This document shows positions 1-6,354 of a DNA stretch of 11,899 bases, piece by piece. Numbering within the stretch: the stretch's first letter is position 1; the number at the start of each line of letters is the position of its first letter. The position numbers were made by a program, and so were the translations under genes. Source of the DNA: Actinomycetes bacterium (GTDB lineage Bacteria > Actinomycetota > Acidimicrobiia > Acidimicrobiales > Acidimicrobiaceae); assembly GCA_021823385.1 (NCBI GenBank), contig JAKAOC010000019.1, forward strand, positions 1 through 11,899, given 5' to 3'. The notes beneath the pieces were generated by a model. It did no database searches and was not told where the DNA came from. It saw only the letters and a list, made by a program, of their open reading frames with translations.

Positions 1-148
1 AGGCCCCGAAACCGCCCAACATGACCATGCTCCCGTGGGCAAGGTTGATGATGCGCTGGATGCCGAAGACGACGTTGAGTCCCATCGACATCATCCCATA
101 GAAGATGCCTAGGAGTACGCCCGCGATAATCGCGTAAGTGACGAGCAA
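1..148 (-). CDS. livH: LivH-type branched-chain amino acid ABC permease, N-terminal part
   Basis: Only the first 49 codons are in the window; the gene runs off the left edge. The translation has the hallmark LivH start: a hydrophobic first helix, then a MGLNVVFGIQRIINLAHG-like segment and MVMLGGFGA, matching the family pattern GL-x-x-x-FG-x-x-x-x-x-N-x-AHG. The protein is an inner-membrane channel subunit that works with a LivM partner, two ATPases and a binding protein. The start chosen is TTG at 148: an in-frame TAA lies at 158-160, AAAGGA sits 5 bases upstream of the TTG, and the next ATG is inside the first membrane segment. It follows the binding-protein gene on the same strand, 86 bases after its stop, with a strong hairpin between them. 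The family call is secure; the transported substrate (amino acid, amide or urea) is not known. Confidence 0.85.
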   Translation of the reverse strand, partial: MLVTYAIIAGVLLGIFYGMMSMGLNVVFGIQRIINLAHGSMVMLGGFGA

Positions 149-164
149 GGGAATCCTTTAGTCG

Positions 165-191
165 CCCAGGGGCACGGAGAGTGCCCCTGGG
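165..191 (-). promoter_or_regulatory. Intercistronic hairpin between binding protein and permease genes
   Basis: A perfect 11-bp inverted repeat (CCCAGGGGCAC / GTGCCCCTGGG) with a 5-base loop lies between the stop of the binding-protein gene and the start of the permease gene. No T-run follows it on the minus strand, so it does not look like a simple intrinsic terminator. Hairpins at this place in ABC uptake operons are known to stabilise the upstream mRNA or partly terminate transcription, so that more binding protein than permease is made. That role is inferred here. The hairpin ends only about 10 bases before the permease Shine-Dalgarno. Confidence 0.7.
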
Positions 192-234
192 GTCCGAGAT
201 GTATATGGATTGTGGGCCGGATCTGGCTCAGGGC

Positions 235-1509
235 TTAGGGCATCGGGTAAACAGCCTTGGCTTGTGCCTGGCTGCTTGGATAGACCACCTTCATGGCCGC
301 ACTCCCTGCGCTTGGAACCAATTGGCCGAGCGGCAGGAGCTCACCGATCTGGGCACCCTCGGAGTTGATGACAAAGTTCCCGTCGAGCGTATTGAGATGG
401 CCTGAAACTGCCGTAGCCGCGGCGCGGATATCGGTCTGAGACAGAGACTTCGCCTGCTTGAGCACCGCCTGGATGACCAGACCGGTGTTGTATCCGAGAA
501 GGCCGACCGTATTGTTCGCCTGCGGAGCCGCCTTGGCGATCTGGGCGAGGAACTGTGAGGTGGTCAGGCCCTCGTTGACCGAGGTGTAATTGTGGAAGTA
601 GTTCGTTGCGTAGGTGTAGGTGTACGCCAGTCCCTGCGTTCCGACGTCCTGCTGAAACAGGGAGAGAAGCTGCCCTGGGAACACGGTGAACACCATCGGG
701 AAGTGAAGGCCGGAACTCTGCACCGCCTGTAGGAAGGCTACGTCATTGGGCTGGTATCCGAGCTCCAGCACGGCGCCGGGATTGGTGGCGTGGATGGTGT
801 TGAGCAGCGTGCCATAGCTAGTGGTGGAGGTGGGGATTCCCTGGTAATACGCAACCTTGATTCCCGCCTTGGTCAACTTGCTCTGGAGCGTCGTCGCCTG
901 TGAGGCATCGAAGTCGTTCGTTCCGTAAAGGATGGCCACGTTGCTGATGTGCTTGGCGATTAGGAAGTTGCTCAGGACCGTCGGCCAGATCGACGAGACC
1001 GGCAGGTTGCACAGGACAATGTACGGATTGGACGGCGTGAAGAAGGGAATGCCCGTGCCGGACTGGTCAAAGAGCACCATGTGGTGGGCCTGGGCAATGG
1101 AAACTGCCGGCGCTGTCAGCACCGAGCCAAAGTCAGCGGTCAGGATGTTGACGTGATTCTGGGTTATGAGCTGGTTGGTGAGAACCCCAGCCGTGGCAGG
1201 GTCACTCTGGTCATTGTAGGAGACGAGCTTGACGGGAATCCGCTTCTTATATGCGCCCACGTAGACGCCGCCCTTGGAATTCTCATGGCTGATCCAGAAC
1301 TTAAGCCCGCCAAGTTCGGCAAGCGAGGAAACGGCGAACGAACCCGAGCCTGAATAGGTAGTACCGATCGTGATCTGAGCCGGCGCGGCTCCCGCCGACG
1401 CGGATGTGCCAGTCGACCCGGACGAGCCTGAAGCACTCGACCCGCAAGCCGCGGCCACGACCCCCATTGCCAGGACGCCCGCTAGCGACGCGAGGCGTGA
1501 AGCCTTCAT
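235..1509 (-). CDS. ABC transporter substrate-binding lipoprotein (Peripla_BP_6, LivK/amide type)
   Basis: This 424-residue extracytoplasmic binding protein delivers a ligand to a Liv-type ABC importer. The N-terminus is a lipoprotein signal: Lys/Arg at residues 2-5, a hydrophobic core, and lipobox VAAAC with the lipidated Cys at 22. A Ser/Gly/Thr/Ala-rich linker runs to about residue 45. The mature part opens with ITIGTTYSGSGSFA and contains GGLKFWISHENSKGGV and VKLVSYNDQSDPATA, the usual start of type-1 periplasmic binding folds with the 'D-x-x-x-D-P' loop. The length is normal for the family. The start ATG is preceded by a G-run (GGGGGAT) about 6 bases upstream. It is the first gene of a minus-strand operon, followed by the LivH-type permease. 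The ligand cannot be read from the sequence; branched-chain amino acids, amides, urea and aromatic compounds all occur in this family. Confidence 0.9.
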   Translation of the reverse strand: MKASRLASLAGVLAMGVVAAACGSSASGSSGSTGTSASAGAAPAQITIGTTYSGSGSFAVSSLAELGGLKFWISHENSKGGVYVGAYKKRIPVKLVSYNDQSDPATAGVLTNQLITQNHVNILTADFGSVLTAPAVSIAQAHHMVLFDQSGTGIPFFTPSNPYIVLCNLPVSSIWPTVLSNFLIAKHISNVAILYGTNDFDASQATTLQSKLTKAGIKVAYYQGIPTSTTSYGTLLNTIHATNPGAVLELGYQPNDVAFLQAVQSSGLHFPMVFTVFPGQLLSLFQQDVGTQGLAYTYTYATNYFHNYTSVNEGLTTSQFLAQIAKAAPQANNTVGLLGYNTGLVIQAVLKQAKSLSQTDIRAAATAVSGHLNTLDGNFVINSEGAQIGELLPLGQLVPSAGSAAMKVVYPSSQAQAKAVYPMP

Positions 1510-1600
1510 TTGGATCCCCCCATACTGAGTTTAAGAAAGGCGCCCGTACCCCCGGCGCGCCTTCACCGGTCCGTGGGCCCCCCCTCGTCCGGCGGCGATG

Positions 1601-1629
1601 AGTTTACCTCATTTGACGCCTGGTGTCCG
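1601..1629 (-). promoter_or_regulatory. Candidate promoter of the uptake operon with overlapping inverted repeat
   Basis: On the minus strand a CGGACA box (1624-1629) and a TAAACT box (1601-1606) are separated by 17 bases, a sigma70-like arrangement about 90 bases upstream of the binding-protein start. The inverted repeat ATGAG-N5-CTCAT (1598-1612) overlaps the -10 box and could be a repressor site. The -35 match is only partial, so this is a candidate by eye and not a firm call. Confidence 0.3.
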
Positions 1630-1922
1630 ACAGCCCTTTTTCAATTCACTTTCTCGTAATCAAGACCCGGCGTCGCCGCCGGAATCTGACTCTCAAGCTC
1701 AGGTTGATCCCTTGCTTTGGTCACCAAATATTTACCTTCGACGTGCCGTCGGTTCCCCGGCACATCTGGCGAGGACACCTGTTGCAAGCGTCGGCCACAA
1801 ATCCCGGTACGACCCTGCTGCGCTGGCCTTCTCGGCATCCGCACGCGGGTATCGCCCTGTGGCGCCGAGACGCCGCGCGCCAGCCGAGGTGTGCGGTCGT
1901 TGCCCATGGCGCTCCATGCCTC

Positions 1923-2123
1923 TCAAAATGTGGTGCCAGCCGTTGGCCAGGGCCAAAGTAGTTGCAGCGCAACGGTGAGACGAGCCGGGACGGCGGCCAG
2001 GTCTACTGGCAGCCTCGCCCGGAGGTTGGCGCTGTCCACCTTCAGGCCTTTCTCGATGGTCTCAATCAGCTTGATTCCGGCCTGGAAATCCTTCCGCCGC
2101 TTTGCAGCGGTTGCCACCGTCAC
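1923..2123 (-). pseudogene. Possible decayed coding remnant (perhaps transposase C-terminus)
   Basis: A GTG-started 66-residue minus-strand frame uses GC-ending codons and has a plausible protein composition over its first 50 residues (AAKRRKDFQAGIKLIETIEK, then LRARLPVDLAAVPARL). Near its end come VPARLT and LLWPWPTAG. Right after the stop, another minus frame continues with ANGWHHILRGMERHG. A sequence of the type 'PARL...LRLP-x-x-WPWA-x-x-W' occurs near the C-terminus of some IS4/IS1380-group DDE transposases, so a frameshifted fragment is conceivable. There is no catalytic DDE motif, no terminal inverted repeat and no clear ribosome binding site. It could equally be a short hypothetical gene or chance. 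Confidence 0.18.
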
Positions 2124-2459
2124 GTCAAAGTGTCATTCCAACCGCACTAACCGCTTCGGTGGATCCGGAGCAGCGCTCCACGTCGAACCAAGGTTGCCTT
2201 TGTTGGAGTCTCATCATAAAGACATGGGGTACCCGGTCACGTGCTTGGGGCTTGGCGCTTCGGCTTCATGGTTTGGAGCCTCCATTTCGCCTCGCGGGCA
2301 CGGAGCGGCACTCGAACAAGGCCGGTCTTCGTGTAGTCGGTTAACTACTGCGGTCCTTTTTAGCGATTACTCACGAATTTCCCAGCCAGCCGCACTGTAC
2401 TGGCAGCCGAGTGGTCATGACATATCGGAATATGACGCGAGGGAGCGAGGAATGACGGC

Positions 2460-3638
2460 ATGAACCGTCGCGTAGTTCGACGTTACGCCATACAAGGAGG
2501 TGTCGTGGTCGTCGTCTTCGCGGCCGGCTTCGGCACACGTATGTATCTCGCGAAGACCCCGACGCGGACCGCCGGCTTTACCTTGACCAGCCAAACCATT
2601 ACTGTCTCCGAGGGGTCGGCCGCCCAAACCACTTCAGCCTCCGGGACCATCGAGCCAAAGATCTCCGACACCGTCAATTTCTCGACCTCGGGCACCATCA
2701 ATGCCGTTGACGTCACCACAGGCGAGACGGTAAAGGCTGGAGAGACGCTCGCCACGCTTGACTCGGCCAGCCTCTCCGCCCAGGTTGCACAAGCCCAGGC
2801 ACAGCTCGCAAGCGCGCAGACGCGCCTATCGGATGACACAAACGCAGGTGCCTCGTCGTCGACGATCGCCTCGGACAACTCCGCCGTCACCCAGGCAACC
2901 AACACGCTTACCAACGCCCAGGATGCGCTCGCAGGCGCCACCCTTACCTCACCGATCGCTGGCACAATCGTCAGCGTTGGCCTGACCGCCGGCACCCAAG
3001 CGGGTGGCACTGGAGGGTCAGCCGCCGCCTCGGGAAGCTCGAGTGGAATCACGATCATCGATCCGACCTCCTGGGTGGTCAACGCCTCCGTCAGCGACGC
3101 CTCCATCTCACAAATCAAGGTCGGCGAACAAGTCACCATCACACCTCAGGGCTTAAGCACGCAGTCGTATGGCACCGTTGCATCAGTCGGCCTCATCGCC
3201 CAGGTCTCCGGCAACGTCGCGACCTTCCCCATCACAATCAACGTGACCGGAGCCCCTTCCGGCTATTACAGCGGACTTCCGGCGACACTGTCGATCACCA
3301 CCGCGGTGACGACGAACGCCATCACCGTTCCGCTCCTTGCGGTCCATGGATTTCGAACCTCCAGCCCTTATGTCATGAAGGTCACTTCCTCAGGAAAGGT
3401 GAAGACCCCGGTCACTCTCGGAACTCAGTCGGGAGCCTCCGTAGTGATCACAAAGGGACTTGTGGCCGGTGACAAGATCGTCGAGACGGTCCCATCGATC
3501 GCAGGCAGCGGTTCCAGCCGGTCAGCTCTGCGTGGGACATTCGGCGGCGGCCTCGGCGGAGGAGGTTTAGGAGGCGGTGGCTTCGGAGGAGGCGGTGGCT
3601 TCGGAGGCGGCGGTGGCTTCGGAGGCGGCGGTGCCTGA
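2460..3638 (+). CDS. Periplasmic adaptor / membrane fusion protein, MacA/YknX-like (adaptor 1)
   Basis: This 392-residue protein would link an ABC exporter to its extracytoplasmic path. A basic start (MNRRVVRR) and one membrane anchor at about 12-30 place the rest outside the cytoplasm. A lipoyl-like half (61-101, with SGTI, TGETVKAGETLATLD) is followed by an Ala/Gln-rich helical hairpin (104-157). The second lipoyl half follows (158-201, with LTSPIAGTIVSV and ITIIDP), then a beta-barrel region (about 205-285) and a membrane-proximal region ending with GLVAGDKIVE. The last 30 or so residues are almost pure glycine with Phe/Leu spacers, which is unusual for the family. ATG at 2460 is preceded by GCGAGG about 9 bases upstream. 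The stop overlaps the proposed GTG start of the ATPase by 8 bases, so the genes are probably translationally coupled. The MacA/YknX class is clear; the exported substrate is unknown. Confidence 0.88.
   Translation: MNRRVVRRYAIQGGVVVVVFAAGFGTRMYLAKTPTRTAGFTLTSQTITVSEGSAAQTTSASGTIEPKISDTVNFSTSGTINAVDVTTGETVKAGETLATLDSASLSAQVAQAQAQLASAQTRLSDDTNAGASSSTIASDNSAVTQATNTLTNAQDALAGATLTSPIAGTIVSVGLTAGTQAGGTGGSAAASGSSSGITIIDPTSWVVNASVSDASISQIKVGEQVTITPQGLSTQSYGTVASVGLIAQVSGNVATFPITINVTGAPSGYYSGLPATLSITTAVTTNAITVPLLAVHGFRTSSPYVMKVTSSGKVKTPVTLGTQSGASVVITKGLVAGDKIVETVPSIAGSGSSRSALRGTFGGGLGGGGLGGGGFGGGGGFGGGGGFGGGGA
3579..3632 (+). repeat. Three tandem 18-bp units encoding the poly-Gly tail
   Basis: Units at 3579-3596, 3597-3614 and 3615-3632 read GGCTTCGGAGGCGGCGGT. 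The second and third are identical; the first has one A-for-C change. A partial unit precedes them at about 3567-3578. In the adaptor frame each unit reads GFGGGG. In the next frame each reads VASEAA-like residues beginning at a GTG. Because 18 is a multiple of three, a gain or loss of a unit keeps both frames open. Confidence 0.9.
3621..3633 (+). promoter_or_regulatory. Shine-Dalgarno and GTG start of the ABC ATPase
   Basis: GGAGG at 3621-3625 lies 5 bases before GTG at 3631, an ideal spacing. The same GGAGG-N5-GTG module occurs one unit upstream (GGAGG 3603-3607, GTG 3613) and two units upstream (GGAGGAGG 3585-3592, GTG 3595). A further in-frame GTG at 3577 follows AGGAGG with a tight 2-base spacing. 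An in-frame TAG at 3568-3570 closes the frame above these four GTGs. Confidence 0.7.
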
Positions 3639-4317
3639 TTCAAGTGCGCTCGTCGAAATGCGCGACGTCCGCAAGACCTACCAATCGGGGAGCCTCACCG
3701 TCGAGGCCGTTCGGGGCATCTCCCTCGAGGTCCACAACGGCGACTATGTCGCCATCATGGGACCGTCGGGCTCGGGAAAGTCGACCCTTATGCATCTCAT
3801 CGGATGCCTTGACGTGCCCACCGCGGGCACCCTCGCCATCGGCGGTGACTTCGTGGGTGCGCTCTCGGACGACGAGCTCGCCGAGCTCCGCAGCAAAAGG
3901 ATCGGCTTCGTCTTTCAGCAGTTCAACCTTCTAGGGCCGCTCAGCGCGCTCCGAAACGTGGAGCTTCCGCTGCTATACACGAATGAGAGCCGCGCAGGTC
4001 GTCTCAGGCGGGCAGAAGAGATGCTCACGAGAGTCGGCCTTGCGAGTCATCTCCGCCATCGCCCGAACGAGCTTTCGGGAGGGCAGCAGCAGCGCGTGGC
4101 TATAGCCCGCGCGCTGATCAACGAACCCGACCTCATCTTGGCCGACGAACCAACCGGAAACCTTGATTCCCAGAGTTCGCAGGAGATCCTTGACCTCTTT
4201 GACGAGTTTCACCAACTCGGCCGCTCAATCGTGGTGATCACCCACGACGTGGAGGTCGCGGAACGGGCTTCGCGCGTCATACGCATCAGGGACGGAAGGC
4301 TGGTCGAGGCGGCATGA
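3631..4317 (+). CDS. ABC transporter ATPase, MacB/LolD-like
   Basis: The 228-residue ATPase powers the MacB-type exporter. All nucleotide-binding motifs are present: Walker [10 protein letters not shown] (44-52), Q-loop FQQFNLL (95-101), signature LSGGQQQR (148-155), Walker B LILADEP (168-174) with catalytic Glu173, D-loop NLDS, and H-loop His205 in [25 protein letters not shown] and [16 protein letters not shown] are typical of the LolD/MacB/FtsE-like class. GTG at 3631 is preferred because homologues begin a few residues before the L-x-x-x-x-V-x-K-x-Y motif and because of the GGAGG 5 bases upstream. Starting at 3613, 3595 or 3577 would add 6, 12 or 18 residues of a VASEAA repeat, which is only the poly-Gly repeat read in another frame. 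Its stop overlaps the permease start as ATGA. Confidence 0.93.
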   Translation: MPDSSALVEMRDVRKTYQSGSLTVEAVRGISLEVHNGDYVAIMGPSGSGKSTLMHLIGCLDVPTAGTLAIGGDFVGALSDDELAELRSKRIGFVFQQFNLLGPLSALRNVELPLLYTNESRAGRLRRAEEMLTRVGLASHLRHRPNELSGGQQQRVAIARALINEPDLILADEPTGNLDSQSSQEILDLFDEFHQLGRSIVVITHDVEVAERASRVIRIRDGRLVEAA

Positions 4318-5534
4318 ACTTTGCCCAGCTCCTCCGCAGCGCGCTCGAGGCCGTGCGCTGGAATCGCCTCCGCTCTTTGCTTACCATTTTGGGAATCGTC
4401 ATAGGCATCGCCGCTGTGATGCTGACCGTGGGCCTTGGCGAAGGTGCACAGGCCAAGGTCGCAGGGGAGATCAACGCCCTGGGCTCGAATCTCCTGGTCG
4501 TTACGTCATCGCCCTTCGGGAGCTCCTCGAACGGCCAGGTGAACCTCACCATGGCCGACGTCAAGGCACTCCAGAATCATACGGTCGCACCCGACATTGC
4601 CCAGGTCGTGCCGATCGTCAGCACGAGCGCTTCGCTGACCTACGGCACAACGAGCGCGACACTTCAGATCGAGGGAACCACGCCCTCATGGCTGACAGCG
4701 AGATCTCAGTCCTTACAAGCCGGACGCTTCCTCGATTCCACGGACCTGGCCAACAACGCCGATGTCGTCGTCCTGGGTGCCACGGCGGCAGAGACGCTGT
4801 TCAGCGGCCGCAATCCCGTGGGCCAGCAAGTCATCGTCGGATCGCTGCCAATGACGGTGGTCGGAGTCCTCTCACCGGTCGGCTCGGGGACAGGTGCCGG
4901 AGCGAGCGAGGACAATCTCGCCATCGTGCCACTCACGACCTCCCAGTCGTCCCTGAGCGGCAGCACCCCCGACAATTCGGTCCAGCAGATCATCTTGAAG
5001 GCAACCGGCTCCTCCACGCTTTCTGCCGCCTACCAGGAGGCAGACCAGGAACTCCTCATGCTCCAAGGCTCGACAAGTGCCTCTAGCGCGAACTTCACCA
5101 TCACGGCGGAGCAGACCATCGTGAACGCTGCAACGTCGGTGTCCTCGACCCTCACCGCACTGCTGGCTGGGATTGCAGGCGTCTCGTTACTTGTCGGTGG
5201 CATCGGGGTGATGAACATCATGCTGGTTTCGGTCGCAGAACGCACGCGGGAGATCGGCCTGCGCAAAGCAATCGGCGCCCGCCGACGTGACATCTCGCGC
5301 CAGTTCCTGGCAGAGGCCACCTTCCTGGGATTCACAGGAGGCGCCCTCGGCGCCGGTCTGGGCATGATCGGCAAGGTGGTCCTCCCCAAGCTATTGTCGG
5401 ATCCCATCAGCATTCCGGCATGGGCAACCGCAGGGGCAATCGTGGTCGCCATCGTCATAAGCCTCGTCTTCGGCGTATACCCCGCAGTGCGCGCCGCGCG
5501 TCTTTCGCCTATCGACGCATTGCGTTCGGAATAA
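4314..5534 (+). CDS. MacB/FtsX-type ABC transporter permease
   Basis: This 406-residue membrane subunit has the family layout: TM1 at about 20-42 (LLTILGIVIGIAAVMLTVGL), a large extracytoplasmic MacB_PCD domain (about 43-275), and three C-terminal helices (about 280-306, 330-352, 368-392) forming the FtsX domain. Conserved landmarks are GEGAQAKVAGEINALGSNLL after TM1, LLVGGIGVMNIMLVSVAERTREIGLRKAIGARR at the TM2/coupling-helix region, and the ending PAVRAARLSPIDALRSE. These proteins transmit ATP hydrolysis mechanically to the periplasmic domain and adaptors and do not form a classical channel. The ATG overlaps the ATPase TGA (ATGA), implying coupled translation. Assignment to the class is firm. 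The substrate (peptide, lipid, antibiotic or lipoprotein) cannot be told. Confidence 0.93.
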   Translation: MNFAQLLRSALEAVRWNRLRSLLTILGIVIGIAAVMLTVGLGEGAQAKVAGEINALGSNLLVVTSSPFGSSSNGQVNLTMADVKALQNHTVAPDIAQVVPIVSTSASLTYGTTSATLQIEGTTPSWLTARSQSLQAGRFLDSTDLANNADVVVLGATAAETLFSGRNPVGQQVIVGSLPMTVVGVLSPVGSGTGAGASEDNLAIVPLTTSQSSLSGSTPDNSVQQIILKATGSSTLSAAYQEADQELLMLQGSTSASSANFTITAEQTIVNAATSVSSTLTALLAGIAGVSLLVGGIGVMNIMLVSVAERTREIGLRKAIGARRRDISRQFLAEATFLGFTGGALGAGLGMIGKVVLPKLLSDPISIPAWATAGAIVVAIVISLVFGVYPAVRAARLSPIDALRSE

Positions 5535-5553
5535 GAACAGTGAAAGGGTCAAG

Positions 5554-6354
5554 TTGCTGAGAAGAACGCTCATCGGAATGAGCCTGGCAGGAGCCGGCAC
5601 TCTGCTGGCCGCATGCGGGAGCGCAGGCGCTTCGTCCACGTCCGCGACCAGCAAATCCACTCCGACGACCGCGGTCAGTGGCACCAAGCGCCTCCGCCGC
5701 AACTTCAGGCCCCCAGCCGCCACCGGAACGGTCGCAGCCGTGGCGTCGTCGTCCATGCAAGTTCAAGGAACCTCGACCGGCGAAACCACGGTCGACTGGA
5801 CGAGCACGACCAAGTTCACCAAGGCGACACAGCTACCCGCAACCTCATTGGCCACTGGTACCTGCGTCAGCGTCTTCGAAATTCCATTTGCGCAAGGATC
5901 AGCCTCCACGCGGACGGTAATCAGCCAGATTTCCTCCGGCACCACTTGCGCCCCGCCCTCCTTCCGGGCCGGCGGACGCCGGCCGCGAGGCTTCGGAGCG
6001 GGCCGGAAGCTCCCGAACTTCAAGCGCTATGTGGGGACAGTGGTTTCAGTATCGGCAACATCACTCACCTTGAACGCGATCACGTCGACCTCATCGACCA
6101 CGACGAAGTCGGTTACTATACCCATCACTTCTTCGACCACCGTCTCCGGTCGCGCAATCGCAGCCGCTAGTGACCTTGCCGTGGGTTCCTGCGTGACCGT
6201 GCAAGGCACGACCAGCTCCATCGGCGTGGTCACCGCAACCCACGTTGCCATCTCTGCACCGGTCAACGGAACCTGCTCGACGTTTGCACGAGGATTCGGG
6301 GGAGGATTCGGCGGACCGCCCTCGAGCGGAAGCTCCAGTGGAAGTGCGGCCTAA
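5554..6354 (+). CDS. Lipoprotein with two tandem beta domains (DUF5666-like), exporter accessory
   Basis: This 266-residue secreted lipoprotein starts at TTG 5554, with GAAAGGG 5 bases upstream. The signal is MLRRTLIGMS followed by LAGAGTLLAAC, with the lipid Cys at 21. Two similar all-beta segments follow, about 57-133 and 160-241, each opening with GTV-x-x-V-x-x-x-S and containing LA-x-G-(T/S)C-V-(S/T)V. They resemble DUF5666-type repeats. Each segment has two cysteines exactly 28 residues apart (C104/C132 and C213/C241), suggesting one disulfide per domain. A basic linker (GGRRPRGFGAGRKLPNFKRY, about 140-159) separates them, and the C-terminus is Gly/Ser-rich (FGGGFGG). It lies 19 bases after the permease and abuts adaptor 2, so it is probably a surface part of the same export system. 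The molecular role is unknown; DUF5666 identity is from pattern only. Confidence 0.8.
   Translation: MLRRTLIGMSLAGAGTLLAACGSAGASSTSATSKSTPTTAVSGTKRLRRNFRPPAATGTVAAVASSSMQVQGTSTGETTVDWTSTTKFTKATQLPATSLATGTCVSVFEIPFAQGSASTRTVISQISSGTTCAPPSFRAGGRRPRGFGAGRKLPNFKRYVGTVVSVSATSLTLNAITSTSSTTTKSVTIPITSSTTVSGRAIAAASDLAVGSCVTVQGTTSSIGVVTATHVAISAPVNGTCSTFARGFGGGFGGPPSSGSSSGSAA

Larger units (their letters stand above)
1510..2459. other. 950-bp region without a convincing gene, between divergent operons
   Basis: Several frames stay open on both strands, but the plus-strand translations (up to 248 residues, ending at 2463) are rich in Arg, Ser, Cys and Pro, have no recognisable domain and look like antisense or non-coding reading. 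Structures visible in it are: the candidate promoter at 1598-1629; a small GC hairpin at 1667-1682 (CCGGCG-TCGC-CGCCGG) in the presumed leader side of the uptake operon; a possible decayed coding remnant on the minus strand at about 1923-2123; and an inverted repeat GTAGT-N6-ACTAC at 2333-2348 upstream of the export operon. No clear -35/-10 pair was found for the export operon. A promoter for that operon is expected here because the first gene starts at 2460. Confidence 0.6.

Noticed and set aside
1717..2463. 248-codon plus-strand frame directly upstream of adaptor 1
   Set aside because: It overlaps the adaptor start as ATGA-like sequence, which looked like coupling. The protein is Arg/Ser/Cys-rich, has no domain or good ribosome binding site, and part of it is antisense to a more coding-like minus frame.
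3577..3630. Extended N-terminus of the ABC ATPase (18 extra residues from GTG 3577)
   Set aside because: The extra residues are only the glycine-codon repeat read in another frame. Family members start near 3631, where the Shine-Dalgarno spacing is also best.
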